From contig NZ_RKRF01000007.1 in NCBI RefSeq assembly GCF_003843875.1, positions 186,001-250,000 on the forward strand: a stretch of DNA of 64,000 bases, in the 5' to 3' direction. The notes below the pieces were generated by a model. It was not told the DNA's origin, made no database searches, and was given only the letters and a program-made list of their open reading frames with translations. Every line of letters begins with the position of its first letter. The first letter of the stretch is position 1. A program made the position numbers and the translations under genes. The DNA comes from Aquisalibacillus elongatus. GTDB lineage: Bacteria; Bacillota; Bacilli; Bacillales; Alkalibacillaceae. Positions 46,028 through 55,353 of this stretch are shown one piece after another.

Positions 46028-46795
46028 ATGAATCGAAAATTAGAAGAAATAAGAAGTAATATAGCTAAACGAAAAATGAAACGTAAAATGCCTAATAGAC
46101 CTTCAAATTATTCACATAGCTCATTGTTAGATGATGAAGAACGCCATGGATATACATCGATGCCAAAAGTAGATTCAAGTGAAATTCGACCTCCTAGAAC
46201 AGTGAAGTTACTATCTCGGTTTTTAGCTTCCGCCATCATTGTGTTTTTAACACTATTTATATATCAAACACAATTACCATTATTAAATCAAATAAAGCCT
46301 TACGTTCATGACGCCATGACAGAAGATTTACCCTTTGCGACAGTACAAGCCTGGTATGACGAACATTTTGCGACACCACTTTTATCATTTGGCAGAGATG
46401 AAGAGCGAATGGTTAGTCAAAGTCAGGAATCGGTCCCCGTAAGTGGACTTCAAATGGACCATGTTAGAAACTATGAAGATGGTGTCTATATTGAAGTAAG
46501 TGAAAGTAAGACAGTTTATCCTTTGGATCGTGGAACTGTATTATTTGCCGGCCAAAAATCTGAAACAGGCAACACGATTATTTTACAACACGATGATGGA
46601 ACCAAATCGGTCTATGGTAATCTAGATACAATTGATGTTTTTCACTATCAATTTGTTTCGCCTGGACAAGCCATTGCACAGGTTGAACCAGATGACTTAA
46701 TGGGTTACACGAATATGTATTTTGCAGTTCAAGAAGGTAGCCATTATGTGGATCCCTTACAATATATTTTAGGCGATACCAATGTTTCAGAATAA
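46028..46795 (+). CDS. spoIVFA: Stage IV sporulation protein FA
   Basis: Holds the SpoIVFB protease in an inhibited complex in the outer forespore membrane. 255 residues: a basic N-terminus, one membrane segment at about 62-80 (SRFLASAIIVFLTLFIYQT) and a C-terminal LytM/M23-like domain (GTVLFAGQKSETGNTIILQH) without the full zinc ligand set. The gene overlaps spoIVFB by 14 bases. Confidence 0.93.
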   Translation: MNRKLEEIRSNIAKRKMKRKMPNRPSNYSHSSLLDDEERHGYTSMPKVDSSEIRPPRTVKLLSRFLASAIIVFLTLFIYQTQLPLLNQIKPYVHDAMTEDLPFATVQAWYDEHFATPLLSFGRDEERMVSQSQESVPVSGLQMDHVRNYEDGVYIEVSESKTVYPLDRGTVLFAGQKSETGNTIILQHDDGTKSVYGNLDTIDVFHYQFVSPGQAIAQVEPDDLMGYTNMYFAVQEGSHYVDPLQYILGDTNVSE

Positions 46796-47627
46796 AATCA
46801 TTCAGGTTCATCCCTTATTGCTACTATTATTAGTAGCAAGTTATTTTTTAGGGATGTTTATTGAATTAATTTCTTTTTTTATTATTATTTCCATTCATGA
46901 ACTCGGTCATTATGCCGCTGCTAGGTACTATAAGTGGAATATTACCAGACTTATGATATGGCCATTTGGCGGCGTAATGGAAACGGAAGATTTCTATACT
47001 CGACCTAATAGGGAAGAATTTATGGTTACAATTGCAGGGCCAATCCAACATATATGGATTTACATCGTTTTATGGATTATAAGTATGAACGGATTTGAGC
47101 ATGTTTTACTTGATCGATTATTTTGGATTAATACCATCATTTTATTGTTTAATTTAATTCCCATTATGCCGTTAGATGGTGGAAAATTAGTTTTCATCGG
47201 ATTAAATAAGATGGTCTCTTTTCACCAATCATTAATTTGTATGTCACTTTTCTCAATGGTAATAATTGTCCTCATAAATATCGGCTTACTGAGCATTAAT
47301 TGGACAAGTATTCATTTATTATTTTTGTCGGTGTTTTTAGTGTTCGATAATTGGCTGTTATGGAAAAACAAACATATCATATTGCTTAAGCATTTATTAG
47401 CACGCTACCTCGTTCGACAAGAACACATGAGCGAAATTGAGTTATTAAAAGCACAACCCAAAGCCCGGATCAACGACATAGTTAAACATTTTAAAAAAGA
47501 TCATTATCATTACATTTATGTAAATGACAAAAGAACACCGATATCTGAAGAGGATTGCTTGCGCGCCTTATTTACATACCAACAACCTCACCTCACCATC
47601 TCAAAACTATCTTCAAAAGGTGCTTAA
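46782..47627 (+). CDS. spoIVFB: Stage IV sporulation protein FB (site-2 intramembrane metalloprotease)
   Basis: Cleaves pro-sigma-K in the mother cell. The zinc motif ISIHELGHYAA gives H39, E40 and H43; the third ligand region is IMPLDGGKLV. About six membrane segments followed by a ~80-residue cytoplasmic tail that fits the CBS-like domain of the B. subtilis protein. 281 residues. Start ATG at 46782 lies inside spoIVFA. In B. subtilis the next genes are rplU-ysxB-rpmA; here they lie ~15.7 kb away. Confidence 0.95.
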   Translation: MFQNKIIQVHPLLLLLLVASYFLGMFIELISFFIIISIHELGHYAAARYYKWNITRLMIWPFGGVMETEDFYTRPNREEFMVTIAGPIQHIWIYIVLWIISMNGFEHVLLDRLFWINTIILLFNLIPIMPLDGGKLVFIGLNKMVSFHQSLICMSLFSMVIIVLINIGLLSINWTSIHLLFLSVFLVFDNWLLWKNKHIILLKHLLARYLVRQEHMSEIELLKAQPKARINDIVKHFKKDHYHYIYVNDKRTPISEEDCLRALFTYQQPHLTISKLSSKGA

Positions 47628-47654
47628 CTTACCAAAACAAAATAATATCTTTAG

Positions 47655-47691
47655 AACAAGTGAGTTCGACTAAGAATTCACTTGTTTTATT
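47655..47691 (+). terminator. Terminator after spoIVFB
   Basis: ACAAGTGAGTT pairs with AATTCACTTGT, followed by TTTATTTT. Confidence 0.85.
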
Positions 47692-47856
47692 TTGTTAATT
47701 TCAAATATATGGAATAGAAATTTGTGTTAGAATAATTAAAATATTATTTTTATAAGATTGTGAAAAGGTGTACTTAAATTAACAGGGCAGTATAGTTCAA
47801 TAAGAAACAGAGCTATTCCGTTATGATAATTTAACTTTATTAAAGGGTTGGTAGCG

Positions 47857-48342
47857 ATGGGATTTGATTTATTAGTTAAAATGCAGCCTTCAAGAAAGCG
47901 AAGAAAAGAAGGTGAAGTTTTTGTAATACAGCCTTTTGAAAATACTTTTGACTATGGGAAAGTAATTAGAACAAAACTTCCAAGTAAAAATCTTATGGTG
48001 GAAGGAATGAACCTAATTTACATCTATAACCAACACTCAAAAGAAGTTGATATTCCAGAGGAACTAAATCCTAATAAACTTCTAATACCACCGCAGATAG
48101 TTAATAACCAAGGTTGGTTGAAAGGCTACTTCCAAACAGTAGATATACAGTCTGTTTTAGAGGAAGAAAAAAATATCGATTTTGGATTCTGGGACATAAA
48201 AATTAAAGGTTATGTAGATGAAGAAGGTGAACGATTAGATCACGTTCCAGCTATACATGAAGATTTTGGTATAGGGAGTTATGGTTCGGTTGGATATTCA
48301 GTAAAGAAGGTTTTTGACCTTTATCATGAAGGTGACTATTAA
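47857..48342 (+). CDS. Imm26-like immunity protein
   Basis: 161 residues with the N-terminal KRRKEGEVFVIQPFENTFDYGKVI pattern (read as EGEVFVIQ ... YGKVI) and a central IYIYNQHSKEVDIPEEL segment that fit the Imm26 family, immunity partners of polymorphic toxins. Start ATG at 47857 has AAAGGG nine bases upstream; a TTG at 47848 is also possible. No toxin gene is adjacent, so it is an orphan. Confidence 0.68.
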   Translation: MGFDLLVKMQPSRKRRKEGEVFVIQPFENTFDYGKVIRTKLPSKNLMVEGMNLIYIYNQHSKEVDIPEELNPNKLLIPPQIVNNQGWLKGYFQTVDIQSVLEEEKNIDFGFWDIKIKGYVDEEGERLDHVPAIHEDFGIGSYGSVGYSVKKVFDLYHEGDY

Positions 48343-48448
48343 TGTAACAGTGGCTAAAGGTGAAAAAGAAAATAAAGTGCTTAATGACTTATATTTGATT
48401 AAGATCTCAAATTAATTGAAATTTGTTAACGGGGGAGTTAATAATATT

Positions 48449-48946
48449 ATGAAAAATAAAAAATATCAACTTGGGTTAATTTATATAATTACAACAATAA
48501 TGTTTATGAGTGGTTGTAATAATGAAAATTTTAATGGTCAAATTGAAAAGGGAGATACAACTATAAATATAGAGGATTATAATTCAAACGATGGTGTTAC
48601 GGCATTGTTTATAAAGAATAGTAATGATTTTATATATAGAGTCATTGTGAATGGTGAAACTAATTATTCTGAATACGGTACCGACATCTTAGCATCTGCG
48701 ATATCAGTTTTGACTATAAACACAGTAAATTCACTAAATGAACTTACAGATAATGAATTAAGTTTTAACCATGAACCTATAAATGGATTACCTTCTATCG
48801 AAATAGAAATGAACAATTTTGGTAGTGAAGTTGATAAAGAAAAATCAATAGTATTAATAAAATCGTTAAAGCTTGGGTTAAAGCAAATTGAGCAAGAGTA
48901 TGGGGATGAATACTTCAAAGTAATGGAAATTAGTGATAATAAATAA
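48449..48946 (+). CDS. Putative lipoprotein of unknown function
   Basis: 165 residues. The N-terminus MKNKKYQLGLIYIITTIMFM then SGC is a lipoprotein signal with the modified cysteine at about residue 23. GGGGGAG lies 11 bases before the ATG at 48449; the open frame reaches 48416. The mature part is acidic with no recognised family. Expected on the outer face of the membrane. Confidence 0.75.
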   Translation: MKNKKYQLGLIYIITTIMFMSGCNNENFNGQIEKGDTTINIEDYNSNDGVTALFIKNSNDFIYRVIVNGETNYSEYGTDILASAISVLTINTVNSLNELTDNELSFNHEPINGLPSIEIEMNNFGSEVDKEKSIVLIKSLKLGLKQIEQEYGDEYFKVMEISDNK

Positions 48947-49062
48947 ATATATAATGAAGTGTTGAGTTTATTCATCTAAAGGTGGCAATAGTTAAACAAG
49001 GAAGTTTACACTTTGCTTAAAAAATGTGGCAAGAGCTAATTTTAAAAATGGAGGTGAAATGA

Positions 49063-49383
49063 ATGTTTGTAAAAGTTTATAAATATCATATCCAAAATGA
49101 TAAAGTGAATGAATACATAAGCATACAAGAAAGAGCTGCGGAGATCTATGGAAAATATTTGGACTTTAATACTATCTATCTTCAAAGTAAAGAGGATAGT
49201 ACGAAATGGATGGAGATTACAAAATATAAGAATGAAGAAGAATACCATAAAAGTATTAATTTAATTAACGAAGAGGATGATATACAAGACCTATTTAAAG
49301 CATTCCAAACGCTTTTAAGTAGTGAGAAACGGGAGATAAGCGAAGAAGACTTTGTAGAAATGAAAGAAATAAATTCGTGTTAA
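49063..49383 (+). CDS. Antibiotic-biosynthesis-monooxygenase-like small protein (copy 1)
   Basis: 106 residues, predicted as a ferredoxin-like alpha-beta barrel: FVKVYKYHIQNDKVNEYISIQ resembles ABM/DUF-type dimeric barrels that hold small ligands, but the assignment is tentative. It is about 82% identical (19 differences by my count) to the product of 56431-56751. GGAGGTG precedes the ATG. Confidence 0.75.
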   Translation: MFVKVYKYHIQNDKVNEYISIQERAAEIYGKYLDFNTIYLQSKEDSTKWMEITKYKNEEEYHKSINLINEEDDIQDLFKAFQTLLSSEKREISEEDFVEMKEINSC

Positions 49384-49478
49384 AATTCTTACTCCAATAA
49401 ATTGTCCTTTTATTTATACACCAAATTAAGAATCGTAATCAATAATTATTGTTAATCATTTTTAGGAGAGGATATTAC

Positions 49479-49961
49479 TTGTTTGAAACAGAAAGATGTT
49501 TTGTTAATACCTTTCAAAAATCGGATTATGATGATGTGAAAAAATTATTTGTGAACCAGGAAGTAAGAAAATTTCTTGGGGGCATACGTCAGGAAAATTC
49601 GATTAAAGTAGAATTAGACGAAATGCATAATTCAAGTGTTGACTCTTTTTACTGGGTTGTTAGAGAAAAACAAGAAGAAAATTTTATTGGGTTAGTTTCT
49701 CTTGACCCTTATCACGACGATATTCACCTCGAAATTTCATATCAATTTTTACCGTATTGGTGGGGAAATGGTTATGCCACTGAAGTAGTTCAGATGATCA
49801 TTAGTTTTGCTTTAAATGAATTAAACCTTTCAAAAGTAGTTGCTGAAACACAAACCGCAAATAAACCTTCTTGTAAGCTATTAGAGAGAGTAGGTATGAA
49901 ACCAGAACGAACAATTATGAGATTTGGAGCCGAGCAAGCAATTTATTCCATTGAATCTTAA
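49479..49961 (+). CDS. GNAT acetyltransferase, RimJ/RimL-like
   Basis: 160 residues: LFETERCFVNTFQKSDYDDV at the N-terminus and the acetyl-CoA site WWGNGYATEVVQMII (a variant of the GxGxxG/A loop), then a C-terminal NKPSCKLLERVGM motif typical of RimJ/RimL. Start TTG at 49479 behind TAGGAGAGG. The substrate is unknown. Confidence 0.85.
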   Translation: MFETERCFVNTFQKSDYDDVKKLFVNQEVRKFLGGIRQENSIKVELDEMHNSSVDSFYWVVREKQEENFIGLVSLDPYHDDIHLEISYQFLPYWWGNGYATEVVQMIISFALNELNLSKVVAETQTANKPSCKLLERVGMKPERTIMRFGAEQAIYSIES

Positions 49962-50032
49962 TGAAAACCAAAAAACTCTTCTTTAATAATCTGGGGAGGT
50001 AAATAGCGCATAAATATGAAGGGAAAGATAGA

Positions 50033-50512
50033 ATGTTATATTTACAAAAGGTAAAGGCAGAGGAAGAAGATGTGTTACATAATATTATGCAATTTTACAT
50101 ATATGAATTTAGCAAATACATTCCTGACATTCGATTGGAACAAGATGGTGTGTACAAGCCATTTATATTAGAAAAATATTGGGATAGTGATAATTTTCAT
50201 GCTTATTTTATAAAGGTAGACAACGAGTTAATTGGATTTGGACTTGTGGAAAGTGCAACAGTATCAAAACCCAATTCAATAGAAGAGTTTTTTATTATGG
50301 CAAAACATAGTGGCAATGGCTACGGCAAGAAAATTGCTAAAGAATTGTTTGAAATGTTTCCTGGTGATTGGAAAATCACTCAGATAGAAAGTAACCGACC
50401 TGCTTATGCTTTTTGGCATGGATTGATAAAAGAAATTACTAAAGAAAATTTCACAAATCGTTTTGAAGATGGACAGTATATTCAAGAGTTTAATACCGAT
50501 AAAATAACATGA
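50033..50512 (+). CDS. GNAT family acetyltransferase
   Basis: 159 residues starting MLYLQKVKAEEEDVLHNIMQ. The acetyl-CoA loop is SGNGYGKKIAKELF near residue 92, followed by ITQIESNRPAYAFWHG. GAAGGGAAAG lies upstream. It is a different subfamily from the previous gene. The substrate is unknown. Confidence 0.85.
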   Translation: MLYLQKVKAEEEDVLHNIMQFYIYEFSKYIPDIRLEQDGVYKPFILEKYWDSDNFHAYFIKVDNELIGFGLVESATVSKPNSIEEFFIMAKHSGNGYGKKIAKELFEMFPGDWKITQIESNRPAYAFWHGLIKEITKENFTNRFEDGQYIQEFNTDKIT

Positions 50513-50625
50513 TAAAAAAGAAAATATCCTAATTAATAGTAGGATTTAGTTCAATAAGAATTATACTTATTGATCAACTATCTAAGCAGATTAGTTTAAC
50601 ATTAAATAGGTCTTGCAGTGATTTT

Positions 50626-51504
50626 TTATTTTTCGTTTTTCTTCTTATCTCCCACGGTTAGCAAGAGAATCGAGATAATCAATATTAAGGCACCTATGGT
50701 ATTTTTGATTGTTATTTCAATTGGGAAAAAGGGATAAGAAATAACTGCAAGCAATATTGGGCTAAAAGCTCTGGTAACATTCGCGATAGAAAATCGTAAA
50801 TACTTTAGCGCTTCATATAGTAATAATGTTCCAAGGAATCCTCCGAAGAGTGTCGATATAATTAAATATCCGATCCCTTCATATGAATAATTTCCATCAA
50901 AAAGTTCCCCAAAAATTAGTGCATAGATCAATACAAAGAATAACGAAACACAGTTATTAGTAAACATGATAGAATTAGAACTCTTTTGTTTAGATATCGA
51001 TTTTTTGATAAATATATTTGTTAATGCAAAGAAGAATGTATATGCAAGAGCGAAAAAGCTACCTATTAAATTATTGGTGTAATCACCACCTACTTCAACA
51101 AAAAGAAATGCGCCAAGAATAGCAAAAATGATAAAAAATGATTCTTTTCTAGATAGTTTTTCATTGAGGAAAATCACAGATAAAATTACAGCAAACACCG
51201 TATAGAACCTTCCCAGGAAACCAATCTCCACTGGTGAGAGTAAATCAATGCTCAAAAAAAGAAAGATGATGCCTAAAGAATTAAAAACAGCTAACAGTAT
51301 AATATCTTTTTCAAAATAAAATTTTACATAATTTTTAGTGAAAAAACCTAATAAAAAACAGGCGGTTATAATTGTTAGCACATTTATAAGTGCTGCTTTA
51401 GCAGGGGAAATTTGCATTAGTCCAAATTTCGATAATAATGGACCGACAGCTAACATGAGTACTGAGAGTACATTAAATATATGCCCTTTTTGTAAATCAT
51501 TCAT
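50626..51504 (-). CDS. EamA/DMT-family transporter
   Basis: About 292 residues with ten membrane segments in two EamA halves, e.g. NVLSVLMLAVGPLLSKFG and later GGFLGTLLLYEALKYLRFS. Such proteins export metabolites. The start ATG at 51504 is chosen for a GGTG upstream; another in-frame ATG at 51516 is equally possible. It is divergent from the SgrR-like regulator at 51628, which suggests regulation by it. Confidence 0.82.
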   Translation of the reverse strand: MNDLQKGHIFNVLSVLMLAVGPLLSKFGLMQISPAKAALINVLTIITACFLLGFFTKNYVKFYFEKDIILLAVFNSLGIIFLFLSIDLLSPVEIGFLGRFYTVFAVILSVIFLNEKLSRKESFFIIFAILGAFLFVEVGGDYTNNLIGSFFALAYTFFFALTNIFIKKSISKQKSSNSIMFTNNCVSLFFVLIYALIFGELFDGNYSYEGIGYLIISTLFGGFLGTLLLYEALKYLRFSIANVTRAFSPILLAVISYPFFPIEITIKNTIGALILIISILLLTVGDKKKNEK

Positions 51505-51627
51505 TATGTTCACCATCCAATCATATTTACTGTCACATTTTATTACTTTAATTATATTTGATAAAAGGAGAATAAAAAGTGTAAATTAATGATAGAGATT
51601 TCACCTTTTTAAATAGGAGGTTCGTCA

Positions 51628-53412
51628 TTGAGGTTAGTTGAATACTACATTAAGCTATTTATTACCTTTGAAGAAATTAAGATTGATTATCCAACGAGTG
51701 TATCAAGACATTCAATCAGCATAGAATTGAAATGTTCAGAACGTAATGTTATTCATATATTGAATAAAATGGAGGAAAAACAGTGGATTAAGATTATTAG
51801 AGGAAAAGGAAGAGGAAATACCACAAATATTACTTTTTTAAAAACACTCGAAGATATGTTTGAGATTTACGAAAGATATTCACTAAAAACGGAAGATATT
51901 GAACGTCTCATATCGATGTTTGAGAATAATCTCCAATTAAATGAAAGTCATCAACTAATTAATACGTTTATTAATAAGCTTTTTGGTACTAAAATTAATT
52001 TTTCTCAAGATGTCCCAGATGAATATGAGCATTTAAAAATACCTTATTTCCGGTCTCTCTACTCCATAGATCCTTCACAAGCAGAAAGACAAACGGAAAG
52101 ACATATAGTAAAACAAATATTTAATACATTAGTACGGTATAACGAAGAGCGAAAAGAGGTGGAACCGTGTCTTTCTCATTATTGGGAGATAAGTCAAGAC
52201 GGAAAGACATTCACTTTTTACCTTAGAAAAGGGATTTTGTTTCATAATTCAAAACATCTTTGTGCAGAGGATGTCAAATTCACGTTTGAAAGGTTAAAGG
52301 TAACACCATCAAAATGGATTGTTCAAGATTTGAAAGCTATTAAATGTATGGGGAAGTACATAGTACAATTTACTTTTAATAAACCTTCTTTTCATTGGCT
52401 TCTTCTTCTTACTTCACCGAAATGCTCAATTCTTCCTAATGATTATGCTAATAAGTCAACAAAAGAGTTTTCCAAGCTCCCCATTGGGACAGGTCCATAT
52501 AAAATCAAAGTAAATGAAACCAATTTTCTTGAACTTAAAGTTCATAACGACTATTTTCAGGAACGTGCTCATATTGATGAGATTGCCATTTTTGTGCTGC
52601 CCTCAATTGAAAAGTATCTTAATGTAGAATATGTTGATTTGGATCCTATCTTTTATATTCCTTTTACAACTATGAAAGATCATGATAAACAATTTCAATA
52701 TATCGAGAGGAAAAGGTTATCCGTTAAGTATCTTATGTGGAATATGAATAAAGAAAAAATACGAACGAATGAGGAATTAAGAAGAAAGTTGTCAGATATA
52801 CTTGATAAAGAAAAAATGGTAAATGAATTAGGTTATCCAAGGAGTGAACCTGCAAGTTCATTTATGAAACAACGTTCATTTCCTCAATCGGGCAAAAATC
52901 ATCAGGAATCATCTGATGGTACATTAAAAGAAACATTGACCTTAATGACTTATGATCTTCTGCCACATAGTGATGATGCTAAATGGATACAGCAGGAGTG
53001 CAAGAAACATGGGATAACGATTCAAACTAAATATCTTCCATTCTCGACTTTTATAGATAATGTAGAAAATGCTGACTTAATTCTTTCAGAGTATGTAACA
53101 GAAGAATCGGAAGAAGTTTCGCTTTATAATTTGTTTGAATCTCAAACAGGAGTTATAAATAATCTCATTGATTTTGAAAATAAGGCAATTATAGAAGGAA
53201 CTCTAAATAAAGTTTTTGAACAAGAAAATATGCATAATAGAATAGATGTATTAAATAACATCGACACGTTATTATGTAAAAGTTGTATTACTATTCCATT
53301 GTATTGGACATACCAAAAAGCTTTATATGATAAGGAATTAATGGGCGTATCTCTAAGTACCTTTGGATTAGTTCCTTTTAAAGATTTATTTTACAGAAAA
53401 CAACTAAGGTAA
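51628..53412 (+). CDS. SgrR-like regulator: N-terminal HTH plus extracellular-solute-binding-protein (family 5) domain
   Basis: 594 residues without a signal peptide, so the solute-binding fold is cytoplasmic. The N-terminal ~80 residues are helix-turn-helix (CSERNVIHILNKMEEKQWIKI). The family-5 binding domain begins near 140: YSIDPSQAERQTERHIV, CLSHYWEISQDGKTFTFYLR, HLCAEDVKFTFERL and KLPIGTGPYKI. This matches SgrR-type regulators that sense a ligand through a transporter-like domain. Start TTG at 51628 behind AGGAGG. Divergent from the EamA exporter. Confidence 0.87.
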   Translation: MRLVEYYIKLFITFEEIKIDYPTSVSRHSISIELKCSERNVIHILNKMEEKQWIKIIRGKGRGNTTNITFLKTLEDMFEIYERYSLKTEDIERLISMFENNLQLNESHQLINTFINKLFGTKINFSQDVPDEYEHLKIPYFRSLYSIDPSQAERQTERHIVKQIFNTLVRYNEERKEVEPCLSHYWEISQDGKTFTFYLRKGILFHNSKHLCAEDVKFTFERLKVTPSKWIVQDLKAIKCMGKYIVQFTFNKPSFHWLLLLTSPKCSILPNDYANKSTKEFSKLPIGTGPYKIKVNETNFLELKVHNDYFQERAHIDEIAIFVLPSIEKYLNVEYVDLDPIFYIPFTTMKDHDKQFQYIERKRLSVKYLMWNMNKEKIRTNEELRRKLSDILDKEKMVNELGYPRSEPASSFMKQRSFPQSGKNHQESSDGTLKETLTLMTYDLLPHSDDAKWIQQECKKHGITIQTKYLPFSTFIDNVENADLILSEYVTEESEEVSLYNLFESQTGVINNLIDFENKAIIEGTLNKVFEQENMHNRIDVLNNIDTLLCKSCITIPLYWTYQKALYDKELMGVSLSTFGLVPFKDLFYRKQLR

Positions 53413-53584
53413 TACATGACCAACTATGGTGTTTAACACCTGACTGGAGCTAGAGTTAAAGAAGAAAGTTAAATTATATCCAATAAGTTGGAAGTATTAC
53501 AAGAATAAGGTGATGATTTATTTAATTCACACAAGTCATATTTTAATGAATTTGACAACTCGAACATATTAATATATATTTTAT

Positions 53585-53602
53585 TGAACGGTGGTTAATT
53601 AA
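53585..53602 (+). promoter_or_regulatory. Candidate TetR operator, site 1 (upstream of tetR)
   Basis: TGAACGGTGGTTAATTAA matches site 2 at 54212-54229 in 15 of 18 positions. It lies just before the tetR ribosome binding site, where binding would block expression. Confidence 0.5.
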
Positions 53603-53619
53603 TTTCGGAGGTGCTTAAA

Positions 53620-54195
53620 ATTTCACCCAGAAAACCTGTTGATCAACAACTAGAACGTAAAGATATCTTAGACACTGCAAGAGAATTATTCGTAAGTGAA
53701 GGCTATCGTGGAGTTTCTATGCGTTTAATTGCTTCGTCATTAAAAGTGAGTCACGGAGCTATTTATTATCATTTCAAGAATAAAGCTAGTCTTTTTTATG
53801 CCATAGTTACAGAAGGTTTTCTATCTTTAGATAAAGAACTAGAAAATACAATGGCTATGGAGTTAAATAATGAAACGAAATTAAGAGAAGTTTTTATAGC
53901 CTACATGAAGTTTGGCATAAACTACTCAAATTATTATGAGATTATGTTCTTAATTAAAGATGATGAGCTAAATACTTTAATTCATCAAGAGCCAAATCAG
54001 AGTTATGAAAATTTTGCCAAAGCTGTCTATCAACTATGTGATCCTCAAAAGGTGAATCTGCAAAGAATTTGGTCAATCTTTTTATCTCTTCATGGTTTTG
54101 TTACTCATTATATTAAAAGCGGACAATCATTTGATGAAATAGAAGGACTAGTGAATTCTCATGCTGATTTTTTAATAAAATCATTAGAGTTATAA
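53620..54195 (+). CDS. TetR-family repressor with a probable ATT start codon
   Basis: 191 residues. The N-terminal HTH is LDTARELFVSEGYRGVSMRLIA and KVSHGAIYYHFKNKASLFYA. Related proteins begin M-S-P-R-K, and here SPRKPVDQQLER is preceded by ATT at 53620. A full GGAGGTG ends 6 bases before that ATT. The only alternative, GTG at 53611, lies inside the GGAGGTG itself. It is followed 46 bases later by an NAD-epimerase gene that carries a matching operator. Confidence 0.85.
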   Translation: MSPRKPVDQQLERKDILDTARELFVSEGYRGVSMRLIASSLKVSHGAIYYHFKNKASLFYAIVTEGFLSLDKELENTMAMELNNETKLREVFIAYMKFGINYSNYYEIMFLIKDDELNTLIHQEPNQSYENFAKAVYQLCDPQKVNLQRIWSIFLSLHGFVTHYIKSGQSFDEIEGLVNSHADFLIKSLEL

Positions 54196-54211
54196 AATTT
54201 TTAAACTTAAC

Positions 54212-54229
54212 TGACCACTGGTTAATTAA
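54212..54229 (+). promoter_or_regulatory. Candidate TetR operator, site 2 (upstream of the NAD-epimerase)
   Basis: TGACCACTGGTTAATTAA, with the inner palindrome ACCA-C-TGGT. It shares TGGTTAATTAA with site 1. Confidence 0.5.
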
Positions 54230-54241
54230 AGGGGGATATTT

Positions 54242-55171
54242 ATGAAAAAAGCTTTAGTGTTAGGTGCTTCAGGTGGGATGGGATATTCTATCGTTAATGA
54301 ATTACAAAGCAAGGGGGTGGAAGTAGTAGCGTTTGCAAGAACTGAAGAAAAGCTACAGAAACTATTTGCCAAACGTTCTGGGATTACAATTTTTCCAGGC
54401 GATGTATTTCAATATGAGGAATTAGTTAAAGCAGCACAAGGAGTGGATGTTATTTTTCATTCTGTTAATATTCCATATTATGAGTGGGCATCCAAACAAG
54501 AATTTCTCATGACAAATATCGTCAAGGCATCTGAACAAGTTGGTAGTAAACTTGTAGTTGTTGATAATATTTATGCCTATGGGATAAGTAACGGAGAAAA
54601 GATTACTGAGGATTCACCTAAAAATCCACATACGAAAAAAGGTGCTATTCGACTCAAACTGGAGACTATCGTAAAGTCTTCTGCTACACCTTGGTTAATT
54701 GTTCATTTTCCAGATTTTTATGGTCCTAATGCTGAAAACACCGTTCTAGGTCAGACCTTACAAGGAGTTTCCAATAACAAATCTGGTATTTTTATAGGTC
54801 GGAAATACTTAAAGAAGGAATTTATATATACACCAGATGGTGCTAAGGCAATTGTAGAATTAGCTAATAAAGAAAATGCCTTTGGACAAAGTTGGAATAT
54901 CCCAGGGTATGGTGTTATTACAGGTAATGAAATATTAAAAATTTTGAAAGAGGAAACAGGATATAACAAAAGAGTTTTTACGATAACAAAAAGAATGGTT
55001 CGAGTCTACGGCTTGTTTGATAAGATGATGAGGGAATTTGTTGAGATGATGTATTTAAACGAAGAGCCGGTAGTATTATCTGGTGAAAAATATGAAAAAG
55101 AAATTGGTCCAGTGCCCAAAACGCCATATCGGGAAGGCTTAATTAAGACGTTGGAAACAATGAAAAAATAA
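54242..55171 (+). CDS. NAD-dependent epimerase/dehydratase family protein
   Basis: 309 residues of the extended/atypical SDR type. The NAD(P) loop is ALVLGASGGMGYSI at the N-terminus, and VVVDNIYAYG gives the active-site region near residue 110. AGGGGGATATT precedes the ATG. Paired with the tetR gene and its shared operator motif, so probably derepressed by the TetR ligand. The substrate is unknown. Confidence 0.87.
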   Translation: MKKALVLGASGGMGYSIVNELQSKGVEVVAFARTEEKLQKLFAKRSGITIFPGDVFQYEELVKAAQGVDVIFHSVNIPYYEWASKQEFLMTNIVKASEQVGSKLVVVDNIYAYGISNGEKITEDSPKNPHTKKGAIRLKLETIVKSSATPWLIVHFPDFYGPNAENTVLGQTLQGVSNNKSGIFIGRKYLKKEFIYTPDGAKAIVELANKENAFGQSWNIPGYGVITGNEILKILKEETGYNKRVFTITKRMVRVYGLFDKMMREFVEMMYLNEEPVVLSGEKYEKEIGPVPKTPYREGLIKTLETMKK

Positions 55172-55214
55172 ATCTAGAATAGTTTTCTGTTGGGACAAGA
55201 AGATCTATTGATGA

Positions 55215-55258
55215 ATTAAAAGGGCAACCCTAGTTTAAAAGTGTTGTCCTTTTAATTG
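55215..55258 (+). terminator. Terminator after the NAD-epimerase gene
   Basis: ATTAAAAGGGCAAC pairs with GTTGTCCTTTTAAT (one G-U). Confidence 0.75.
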
Positions 55259-55288
55259 ATCGTCTTCATTTCTTTAAATTGAATTTTA

Positions 55289-55303
55289 GGAATATTATGT
55301 TAA
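55289..55303 (+). promoter_or_regulatory. Repeated promoter-like motif, copy 1
   Basis: GGAATATTATGTTAA, continuing to TGTTAATAT, which reads as an extended -10. It lies 31 bases after a terminator and 50 bases before the hydrolase gene. Identical 15-mers occur at 57285 and 59154. Confidence 0.55.
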
Positions 55304-55353
55304 TATCATTATGTCAGGTTTAAAATACTCGGTTTAGATGAGGAGATAATTGA

